Positions 36,137 to 44,396 of a stretch of DNA of 64,000 bases are shown one piece after another. The stretch's first letter is position 1. Each line of letters opens with the position of its first letter. Source of the stretch: Maribellus maritimus (GTDB lineage: Bacteria > Bacteroidota > Bacteroidia > Bacteroidales > Prolixibacteraceae). The stretch covers positions 186,001-250,000 of the forward strand of contig NZ_JAIKLE010000003.1 of NCBI RefSeq assembly GCF_022267315.1. The letters are read 5' to 3'. The notes under the pieces are model-generated. The model was given only the letters and a program-made list of their open reading frames with translations. It ran no database searches and was not told where the DNA came from. A program made the translations under genes and the position numbers.

Positions 36137-39106
36137 TTATTGATATAGTTTTTCTACTAACTTTTTTTCTTTTCCGTAAATGGTTTTTCCGTTTAATATA
36201 AGAACCGATCCCTCTTCAATTTGATGAAAAATCATGTTCCTTTTTAATTTTAAATTCTCAATCACAATCTTTCCCGGGCCATATTCCGCTTTCTTTACAA
36301 AAGCAACCAGCCCGTAAACTGTTTGATTCATTTCAATTTTATCCAGCACCAGTTCTGACAAATCCTTTGACGCTACACCAATATTGGCTTTATCAATTTT
36401 ACAATCGGTAACGGTTAAAAAGGAATGCTCTCCACCCGAAATGGCTTTGTCGCTGATTTTATACATCTCGCATCCGGAAATTTTGATCTGACTGCCTGAA
36501 AAATCGATGGCATCATTTCCCGTATTTTTAAACAAACAATTTTTTACTTCGCCTGTACAAAAATCAGAATCAAATGCATCGGCAAATGTATTTTCAAAGC
36601 GACAATTTTCCACATAAAAATCAGAACGAACAACATTCAGGGCATCGTCGCAATTAACATTGGAGGCAAAAACAGAGTTTTTGATCTCAACATCAGCTTC
36701 ATAAAACGAAACAGCTGCGGGCGTTTGCCAGCCTCCTTTTTGCAGGTTACTCAAGTTCTGAAACTCGGCAAAATTCAATACTGATTTTCCGTTGGGCTGA
36801 ATGATATTAAATCCTTGTGCCGATTTATCGCTTGAAAATATTTTCACAGGCTCAGTAGAGGTACCCTGCATTTTCACGGGGACAAATGAAAAGAATCCGG
36901 CTCCATTTGTCAAATTTATCTTTGTGCCAGGCATAAACACAACTTCTTTTACTGCTGAAGGGATCACAACATCCGAACTGAAGGTATAACTTCCCTCAAA
37001 AATTATTCTCCCGTCAGTTACAGGAAAATTCGATGCCGCTCTCTTTTCTGCAATTTGTCTGGTCGTTAATTCAGATGAATACTTCCAGGGATGTACCTCT
37101 GTTTCATACATCTTATTATCAATAGAAAACAGAATTTTTGCCGGAACAGCTTCTACTGAAATTGAAACTTGATTGGCCCGGATACCTTTAAATGGTTCCA
37201 GTAAGGGCGTAGGATCAAAACTCTCCGGTAATCTGTCACTCATTAATGCACCCAACAATTTCACCTCTCCGTTGTGAAAATTAAGGACATCAATTTGTTT
37301 TTTATCCCGGTTATAATAAGCTTGAACCATTAATGGGATCAAGTTCGGATTTACATCCGTTGTATACTCCTTTCGAAATTTTCCAAAATCAATTTTTTTG
37401 ATTTCACTCCCCAGTTCGAATGCATTTTTTTCAATGTCATCCAGATTATCCTGTATCCATTTTGCTTGTTCCTCAATATATTTGAAATCAAAAGAATAAT
37501 AAGGAAATTCTTTATAGATTTCTGCTGAAATTGAGTCTGCTTCTTCTCTGTATGATAAATTAAGTTCGCTCATAAATTCGGGAGAGCTGTATTGGCTGAG
37601 ATAAGCAATGTATTTTTGAATAAATAAACTATCAGCGAATGGATGGAAGAGCATTAACTCGTCCTTAACGTAATCTGCCAGCTTGAAAGGAGGAACCATT
37701 CCAGTAACACGTTGATCGAAACGTTTGTAAATTCCATTTTCAATATACCCATCAAAAGCAATAGGTTCCAGCAAACAGGTAACCGGGTTGTAATAAAATC
37801 GTTGGTTATGCCATGTAAAACCATGGTAAGCCTGAGTTAAATCAATCAACGAGTAATATCTTGCGAGTTTATCAACATCGAAAATTTTTGAAACCGGTTG
37901 GGTCTGATTCTTATATTGTAGCATTAATTTCTGACCTTCCTCCAGTAGGTATATTTTCATGGAATCGGCCACAAGCTGCCCCTGTTTAAAAGGGATTACA
38001 GGTGTAGCGTTAAAATAATCGATGTCCCATTGTCGACCTGTTGTTCTGCCCTCCAGCATCTGTTGCCAGAATATGCTCTCATCGAAACGCAAAATCGGTC
38101 CTTCCCTACGGTTTTTGCTTTCTACCAACTGTTTTTCAAAATGTTCTTCCCATGCATAAATTCCCAGCGATTTATTATTTAACCGGAGCGGGACAAATCC
38201 ATATCGTGTTGTCAGCACCCCCTCCTGTTCAAAAATTTTGTGAGCCAGCCACTCGTGCACGAAATTACGGGTTGAGGGGTTCTGAACAGAAAAGGTTCGC
38301 ATATGCTTCCACGCAAAATCCTTTTTCAATTTAACCCTTAACGACCACTTATCACCCTGGATATGGTCGAGCCAGTCGCCTTTTAACCTACACTTACCAT
38401 TTAAAAAGTAATCCCCATCAAAAAAAACGAGATTTGTATAGTCCTCGTCGGAGCTGACAAGCATCGTTTTTTCAAATGCTGTTATCCGTTTTTGCTGTAA
38501 CTTGTCCAAGCCATTCGAATCTATATACAAATTTACCGACTCTTCATCTTTGTATTCAGGATAATCTTTTTTATTCTGAAGAAGAATCTCCATGTCGTCA
38601 AAATATACGGTATCCGGGCTGTTGTTCCAGACAAATATTTTCACCTTCCCCGAATAAAAATTAGGAGGGACAAAGTATTCAACAAAAATCTTTTGCCAAC
38701 CATTCTGTTCTTCCAGTACATGTTTCCCGGCCTGATAAAAACCGTTTCCTCCGTCGATTACGACAACCCCGCCATCGTTTTTACTTTTTCTCCAGGCGGT
38801 CACCTGTATATAATCATCCGCCTTCACATTTTCAATATCCACGGTTAATCCATAAGGTCTGCCGGGGAACAGTTTCGAAGAATATTTTCCAGAATAGGCA
38901 AAATCATCGGACTGAGTTTCCACATTTTGAAAGTAGATATCTTTGTCCAAAGCTTCAGAAAACAGTCTTTTCTCCGGATTAACTTTTTCAACGTCACACA
39001 AAAATACCGTTTTCCTGTCTTTTCCTTCTTCTGTTTTTGCGGGAGAACACGAAAAAAATATCAGAAATGAAAAAGCAAATATTGCCAGATATATAAAAAT
39101 TCTCAT
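36137..39106 (-). CDS. CotH kinase family lipoprotein with jelly-roll and beta-helix domains
   Basis: 989 residues. A lipoprotein signal (LIFFSC, Cys20) puts it at the cell surface or periplasm. Residues about 30-180 form a jelly-roll-like domain ending NGWQKIFVEYFVP...VKIFVWNNSPDTVYFDDMEI, shared with two other island proteins. Residues about 195-560 are CotH-like: CRLKGDWLDHIQGDKWSLRVKLKK, HEWLAHKIFEQEGVLTTRYGFV, LGIYAWEEHFEKQLVE, and YYNPVTCLLEPIAFDGY. Residues about 720-950 are parallel beta-helix repeats (NCRFENTFADAFDS, NCLFKNTGNDAIDFSG). CotH proteins are atypical protein kinases. With DUF4956 and VTC it forms the widespread CotH-DUF4956-VTC operon. Surface protein phosphorylation is inferred. 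Confidence 0.85.
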   Translation of the reverse strand: MRIFIYLAIFAFSFLIFFSCSPAKTEEGKDRKTVFLCDVEKVNPEKRLFSEALDKDIYFQNVETQSDDFAYSGKYSSKLFPGRPYGLTVDIENVKADDYIQVTAWRKSKNDGGVVVIDGGNGFYQAGKHVLEEQNGWQKIFVEYFVPPNFYSGKVKIFVWNNSPDTVYFDDMEILLQNKKDYPEYKDEESVNLYIDSNGLDKLQQKRITAFEKTMLVSSDEDYTNLVFFDGDYFLNGKCRLKGDWLDHIQGDKWSLRVKLKKDFAWKHMRTFSVQNPSTRNFVHEWLAHKIFEQEGVLTTRYGFVPLRLNNKSLGIYAWEEHFEKQLVESKNRREGPILRFDESIFWQQMLEGRTTGRQWDIDYFNATPVIPFKQGQLVADSMKIYLLEEGQKLMLQYKNQTQPVSKIFDVDKLARYYSLIDLTQAYHGFTWHNQRFYYNPVTCLLEPIAFDGYIENGIYKRFDQRVTGMVPPFKLADYVKDELMLFHPFADSLFIQKYIAYLSQYSSPEFMSELNLSYREEADSISAEIYKEFPYYSFDFKYIEEQAKWIQDNLDDIEKNAFELGSEIKKIDFGKFRKEYTTDVNPNLIPLMVQAYYNRDKKQIDVLNFHNGEVKLLGALMSDRLPESFDPTPLLEPFKGIRANQVSISVEAVPAKILFSIDNKMYETEVHPWKYSSELTTRQIAEKRAASNFPVTDGRIIFEGSYTFSSDVVIPSAVKEVVFMPGTKINLTNGAGFFSFVPVKMQGTSTEPVKIFSSDKSAQGFNIIQPNGKSVLNFAEFQNLSNLQKGGWQTPAAVSFYEADVEIKNSVFASNVNCDDALNVVRSDFYVENCRFENTFADAFDSDFCTGEVKNCLFKNTGNDAIDFSGSQIKISGCEMYKISDKAISGGEHSFLTVTDCKIDKANIGVASKDLSELVLDKIEMNQTVYGLVAFVKKAEYGPGKIVIENLKLKRNMIFHQIEEGSVLILNGKTIYGKEKKLVEKLYQ

Positions 39107-39234
39107 TAATAAACCGTATGAGGCAAATGTAATAATTCATTAATGTTTTTTTCATTATTTTGTAATACTTTTACTTTCAAAGCACCAATTAATAGTTATT
39201 GACTAAGCCTTAAAAAACAATAGGAACAAGCTAA

Positions 39235-40359
39235 ATGATACGTTATATTATTCTCACTTTATTTATTCTTTTTATTCTTGATGCTGATGCCCAAACCGAT
39301 TCTGTTAAGTACTCATTTTTTGTTGCTGGTCATACTTACGGAAAACCGGGTGTAAACAACATTGGATTACATCCCCCTTTTAAACAAAAATTTGGATACA
39401 TAAAAGAACGCCCGGAAATAAAGTTCGGTATTTTAACCGGAGACATTGTTTACCCCAACCCGGTTGCCCAAGATTGGGACGAAGTTGATGCAGATATCGA
39501 TTCTCTGGGGCTGCCTGTTTATTTTGCGGTAGGAAACCATGATATGGAAAACAGGGAGCTTTTTGAAAGCAGGTATGGCAGCACCTATTATTCGTTTACG
39601 TTTGAAAATGACTTATTTATCTTTTTAGATCCCAACATCGATGCCTGGAATATTTCGGGCGATCAACTGTCTTTTTTGAAAAATGCAGTAGAAGAACACA
39701 AGGAAGATGTGGATAATATCTTTGTCTTTTTTCATCAAATGTTATGGCGGGAAAACAATAACAAGTATTCAGTTATTTACCCGAATTCTTTTGCAGGAAG
39801 AGCCGGGTCCATCAATTTCTGGTCTGAGATAGCCCCGTTGTTCCTGTCGTTGGAGAACAATGTATTTATGTTTGCCGGTGATTTTGGGGCAGCCGACTGG
39901 AGCGATGATTTTATGTATGATAGTTATAGCAATATTAGCCTCATTGGGAGCGGAATGGGTGAAGGCCCCGGTGATAACTTTGTGGTAACAAACATCCACA
40001 CAGACAAAACAGTAACTTATGACCTTATTTGTTTAAACGATAGTTCACTTCACTGTTTTGGCGAATTGACAGATTATCGTTTGACGCCGCAAAAAACAAC
40101 GTCGGTTGGAGACGCAACGGAAAACATTAAAGTATATCCCAATCCAACACATCAAAATTTTACAGTAGATTTTACATCTCCTTTTGGAAAAACTGTCACT
40201 TTTTTACTATTTAATCCACAAGGAAGTAAAGTATTTGAAAAAAAAGTAGCAGCAAATTCAAAAGTAAGTTTCGCTCCCGTGATAAAAAGTGGAATTTACT
40301 TTTTCAGAGCTGAAGAAAACGGAGAAATTATAAAATCTGGAAAACTGGTTATTCAATAG
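39235..40359 (+). CDS. Type IX-secreted calcineurin-like phosphoesterase
   Basis: 374 residues. Signal peptide (residues 1-20, cleavage near ADA/Q). Metallophosphoesterase landmarks are LTGDIVYPN, FAVGNHDMEN (GNHD), FVFFHQMLW and FMFAGDFG; the first motif is AGHTYG and the last GHxH is degenerate (GDFGAADW), so activity may be altered. Residues about 300-374 are a type A T9SS sorting domain: VYPNPTHQNFTVDF, VTFLLFNPQGSKVF, SGIYFFRAEENG, KLVIQ. This predicts export to the cell surface or medium. It is divergent from the CotH gene with 128 bp between. Confidence 0.88.
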   Translation: MIRYIILTLFILFILDADAQTDSVKYSFFVAGHTYGKPGVNNIGLHPPFKQKFGYIKERPEIKFGILTGDIVYPNPVAQDWDEVDADIDSLGLPVYFAVGNHDMENRELFESRYGSTYYSFTFENDLFIFLDPNIDAWNISGDQLSFLKNAVEEHKEDVDNIFVFFHQMLWRENNNKYSVIYPNSFAGRAGSINFWSEIAPLFLSLENNVFMFAGDFGAADWSDDFMYDSYSNISLIGSGMGEGPGDNFVVTNIHTDKTVTYDLICLNDSSLHCFGELTDYRLTPQKTTSVGDATENIKVYPNPTHQNFTVDFTSPFGKTVTFLLFNPQGSKVFEKKVAANSKVSFAPVIKSGIYFFRAEENGEIIKSGKLVIQ

Positions 40360-40457
40360 CTAATTTCTTTCCAACCAACGATTATTCAGAAAAAGAATCT
40401 AAACAACAAATGATTAAAACTCCCAGAGAAGCATACATTTTACTCCGCATTATTTTT

Positions 40458-40465
40458 TAAGTTTG
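40458..40465 (+). promoter_or_regulatory. Possible -7 promoter box upstream of the DUF2079 gene
   Basis: TAAGTTTG fits the Bacteroidota TAnnTTTG -7 element and would start transcription roughly 20 bp before the ATG at 40494. No clear TTG at -33 was found, so it remains tentative. Confidence 0.3.
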
Positions 40466-40493
40466 CAAACGAAATTTGAAGTAATCTCTAACA

Positions 40494-42479
40494 ATGAAGA
40501 TTGGGTTCCGTCAAAAGCACATTCCGTATTTTATCCTCGTTTTTTTTGGCATTCTCCTTTTCACAATGGGAATTACCAATCACTACCTGTTTCGCACCGT
40601 AACGTTTGATTATGGCAACTATAATTTTGCTTTCTGGGACTATTCCCATTTCAAAATAAGCCCCATCCCCTATTTCCGAAGCAATTTTTTACAAGATCAT
40701 TTTTCTTTCACGCTCATGTATTTTGTTCCGGTATTTTGGTTGCTAAACTGGCTAACACACTCCTATACTTTAATAATTATTCAAAACGCCTTAATTTTAA
40801 TTGCTGCCTGGTACACTTATAAAACCATAAAACTTAAAACCGATAATGTATGGCTCGGTGCTGGTGTTCTGCTTTATTATTTTTTACTTTTGGGAAGGTA
40901 CACTTCATTTTCTGCAGATGTAAATCTGGCCATTATTTCATCGTGTTTTATCCCGATATTCATTTATTATTTTGTGACAAAAAAATATGTCACTGCATTA
41001 GTTATTTTGATTCTTTCACTTTTCTCGCGTGAAAATATTCCACTGTGGTTTATTTTTATTTTTATCGTCCTGATTTTGGAAAACAGAAAAGATAAAAAGG
41101 CCGTGAAATACTGTTTTTCAGGAATTTTTATTTCCATCATTTATTTTATCCTTTTGTTTAAAGTCTTTATTCCTTCAATAGAAACAAAAAATGTTGGTTA
41201 TACTTTGTTTAATTATTCAGCGTTAGGGGCCACGCCCGGCGAAGCAATTTTATATATTTTCCGCCACCCTGTGGAATCAATCAAACTGTTTTTTGTAAAT
41301 CATCTGGACGATCCGGCCCATAACGGAGTTAAAGCTGAATTTTATCTCGTTTATCTTATTTCGGGCGGATTTGTTCTTCTGGCAAAACCAAAATATTTAA
41401 TTTGGTTTATCCCCATAATTGCGCAAAAAGTATTAAATGATGTTCCTACACGCTGGGGAATTGCCACCTACTATTCCATTGAAGTGGTAACCCTGCTGCC
41501 ATTGTCTGTTTTTCTGACATTGTCTTCTGTTAAATCGCATTCATTTCAAAAAATTCTTACCATACTTGTGTGCACAGCTACTGTTTCAGTAACAATACAT
41601 AAACTGGAGCGCTCCAACAACAGGATTCCCTATACGTTAAACCCCTTGAAAGTAAAAATTTATGACAAACACTTCTTCGAGGCTCCGTTCAATGTAAAAA
41701 AAGTCAACCGTTTGTTGAAACAAATCCCGTCGCAAGCCAGCGTAAGTGCGTCAAATACTATTTTGCCCCATTTGGCACAGCGACAAAAAATTTATTTCTT
41801 CCCGGTTATAAAAGATGCCGGGTATATTGTTTTTTCTGTTTACGACAATAATTACCTGCATTCTCAAATGGGGAATGAAAAAATAAGGAACAATTATCTC
41901 TCCAGCCCGGATTGGAAAATTGTTGCCAAAGAATTTCCGGTATTTCTTTTAAAAAGAGACACCACATCATCTCAAAGAAAAGATTCTGCAAATATCATTT
42001 TTAACAAGACCGATACCTTAACTTGCGATTTTGAAAAAACGGACACAATTTCCGGTTATACACTTTTTTCTGATGGTGAAAAGGCTGAAATGGCAAAATA
42101 CCTCACAAACGAAAAATCGTTAAGCGGGAGCCACAGTATAAAACTTTCTCAAGAGAACAGATACGGTACCAGGATATGGCTCCGCAACCTAAGTCAATAT
42201 GATTACCTCGAGATAAGTCTCTGGGGTTGTAGCCAGGAGAAAAACCAGGTGCATATTGTAGCAGAATATCTAAAAGATTTTGATTTCTATTCAAACGAAA
42301 GCGACACTACAAATGCGTCGGGTTGGCAAAAATATGTGTTAAGGTTCTGGATTCCAAAACAAACAGATCGAAAGGATTGTGCTTTCTTTTTCAGGGGAAG
42401 CGGAGACGGCCCTGTTTACATAGATGATTTGAAAGTGGTTAAAAGAGTGTTAGCCTCAAGCCCTATTGCAAAAGAATAA
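40494..42479 (+). CDS. DUF2079 membrane protein with C-terminal jelly-roll domain
   Basis: 661 residues. Residues 1 to about 390 have around ten helices; the opening loop YGNYNFAFWDYSH and SNFLQDHFSFTLMYFVPVFWL match DUF2079, a GT-C-like family of presumed glycosyltransferases. A soluble region follows, with SVSASNTILPHLAQRQKIYFFP typical of DUF2079. Residues about 505-655 form the island's shared beta domain: CDFEKTDTISGYTLFSDG, YLEISLWGCSQ, ASGWQKYVLRFWIP, GPVYIDDLKVV. Likely part of envelope glycan assembly; no substrate can be named. Confidence 0.75.
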   Translation: MKIGFRQKHIPYFILVFFGILLFTMGITNHYLFRTVTFDYGNYNFAFWDYSHFKISPIPYFRSNFLQDHFSFTLMYFVPVFWLLNWLTHSYTLIIIQNALILIAAWYTYKTIKLKTDNVWLGAGVLLYYFLLLGRYTSFSADVNLAIISSCFIPIFIYYFVTKKYVTALVILILSLFSRENIPLWFIFIFIVLILENRKDKKAVKYCFSGIFISIIYFILLFKVFIPSIETKNVGYTLFNYSALGATPGEAILYIFRHPVESIKLFFVNHLDDPAHNGVKAEFYLVYLISGGFVLLAKPKYLIWFIPIIAQKVLNDVPTRWGIATYYSIEVVTLLPLSVFLTLSSVKSHSFQKILTILVCTATVSVTIHKLERSNNRIPYTLNPLKVKIYDKHFFEAPFNVKKVNRLLKQIPSQASVSASNTILPHLAQRQKIYFFPVIKDAGYIVFSVYDNNYLHSQMGNEKIRNNYLSSPDWKIVAKEFPVFLLKRDTTSSQRKDSANIIFNKTDTLTCDFEKTDTISGYTLFSDGEKAEMAKYLTNEKSLSGSHSIKLSQENRYGTRIWLRNLSQYDYLEISLWGCSQEKNQVHIVAEYLKDFDFYSNESDTTNASGWQKYVLRFWIPKQTDRKDCAFFFRGSGDGPVYIDDLKVVKRVLASSPIAKE

Positions 42480-42613
42480 ACACAACTTATATTTTGACAT
42501 ATATTATTGATACAATAATTCATATACTATTGAACCACTGAGAAATAAAAACAGTATCAAGATTATTCAAACTACAGGAGTAATATTCTCCAAAATTCTT
42601 TTCTTTTCCCTGT

Positions 42614-44245
42614 TTATTTTCTGTAAACCAAATAGTTTGTTTCAAGCGAATGCTCTCTTGTCAATGGATTTAAAAATTCGAGACCAATCCGATTCATTCT
42701 CCGCAGCCGGATAGGGATAACTATATCGAAAGTTTTTATTTCTTTTTTAAGATTATTATAACCAGCTTCAGTTGTATAAATCCAAACACCACTCTGTTTC
42801 ATCATATTCCGGTAATCGTTGTCTGTAAGAATTTGGATTACCGGCTCATCAGCATAAAAAAACACTTCATATTCCTGCCAATGATGTTTATATAATTTAT
42901 CGCCCTCTTTTCTTTCTTTATTAAAGACAGCCAAAGCTTTCCTTGCCCCCTGGTAGTCATACAAATGGGGAATAACAGAAACATTCAGAAACAAACTTAA
43001 AGTTCCGGCCAGAACAAATGAAACCAAAGTGACACGTAATGATTTCTTGTTTTGAAATCGGAAAGCAAAAATTACAACAATTAAAAAAAACAGTATCAAC
43101 ACGATTGGCAACCAGCCATTATTTCCCTGATTGATGAATAGAGCAACGCCAAATACCAGAAGTATTATTCCAATGACAGCCCATTGAAAGCCCTGAACCG
43201 TTTTTTCTGTCTTTATCGAAAATGAAACGTTTTGTGCCATCCATCTGCCGGTCAACACAGCAATGGGGAAAACGGCCATTAAAAAATAGTTCGGCGATTT
43301 CCCTTTGGCAATGCTTAAAATGACTGTAAAAATCAAAACACTTCCCAATAACGCAATTCCCCAAACATCGCTCTTCTTTTCTGAGAACCAACTTTTTATT
43401 TCAGAAAAAACTGCAAATACCACAAATACCGTCCAGGGAAGAAAAATCCACAAAGAATTGTACAGGTAAAAAAACGGATCGTTACTCGAACCGGCATATT
43501 CACCCGAAATACGACCAAAATTGTTGGTGATAAAAAAGAAACGAATTCCTTCCGTTCCAAAACTTTTATATAAATGAACAAGTGATGGTGAAACTACAAT
43601 GAATGCGATTATAATTCCCAAAAACCATTTTGGATGAAAAATGTGACGATAATCTTTCCTGGCAATCAAATAAATAAAAACCATAAAAAAAGGGATTACC
43701 GCCCCCACCGGTCCTTTGGAAAGCATTGCCAGTCCCACACCAACAAAACCCAAAACAAAATGAATCGGGGTGCCTGATTTCAGGAAAGCAGTAAGTTGCC
43801 AAAGTGCCAGAACCACACCGGTTTGTAAAACAGTGTCTGTATGAATATCCAAAAGATACAGTACAAATACCTGCGACGTTCCGGCAATTAAAGCAGCATA
43901 TTTCCCAGCAGTTTTTGAATACAATAATTTACCCAAACGATAAGTAAAATATACTCCGGCCAGTGCCCAGAGCGTAGGAAATATTTTAAAAGCAAAGTTT
44001 GTATTTCCAAAGATTTTAATCCCCAGTCCGGCCAGCCAAAAAAGAAGGTGTGGTTTCTGATCATATAACTCTTTGTTGATTTTAAGTGTCAGCCAATCAT
44101 GCGACTCAACCATTTGCCTGGCAATTGCTGCATACAATCCGGAATCGCCCGTTAAATCAATAAAAAGTCCAAAAATATAGGCCAGCACAAGAAGTAAAAA
44201 AGCATAGCCCCACAAAATATTTTTATACGATTTCTTCACAGGCAT
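42614..44245 (-). CDS. ArnT-like (GT39/PMT_2) glycosyltransferase
   Basis: 543 residues with about eleven helices and a soluble C-terminal domain of about 130 residues. The catalytic first loop is clear: LFIDLTGDSGLYAAIARQMVESHDWLTL, with KPHLLFWLAGLGIKIFGNTNFAFKI after it, matching ArnT/PMT_2 enzymes that use polyprenyl-phosphate sugars. In this genome it may glycosylate lipid A or a surface polymer; which one is not evident. Transcribed alone toward the DUF2079 gene. Confidence 0.88.
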   Translation of the reverse strand: MPVKKSYKNILWGYAFLLLVLAYIFGLFIDLTGDSGLYAAIARQMVESHDWLTLKINKELYDQKPHLLFWLAGLGIKIFGNTNFAFKIFPTLWALAGVYFTYRLGKLLYSKTAGKYAALIAGTSQVFVLYLLDIHTDTVLQTGVVLALWQLTAFLKSGTPIHFVLGFVGVGLAMLSKGPVGAVIPFFMVFIYLIARKDYRHIFHPKWFLGIIIAFIVVSPSLVHLYKSFGTEGIRFFFITNNFGRISGEYAGSSNDPFFYLYNSLWIFLPWTVFVVFAVFSEIKSWFSEKKSDVWGIALLGSVLIFTVILSIAKGKSPNYFLMAVFPIAVLTGRWMAQNVSFSIKTEKTVQGFQWAVIGIILLVFGVALFINQGNNGWLPIVLILFFLIVVIFAFRFQNKKSLRVTLVSFVLAGTLSLFLNVSVIPHLYDYQGARKALAVFNKERKEGDKLYKHHWQEYEVFFYADEPVIQILTDNDYRNMMKQSGVWIYTTEAGYNNLKKEIKTFDIVIPIRLRRMNRIGLEFLNPLTREHSLETNYLVYRK

Positions 44246-44396
44246 CCGGCAAAATTAGTCTTTTGAACAAAATAACGATTAAAGTTGACAGGTAGTTTGT
44301 GTGGTAAAATAAAAATAGTTTTAGAGGAATATTTTGATAATCGATTTGTTTTTTCAGATTTTTACTCCAATTTTAAAATTATAAAACGATCAACTT

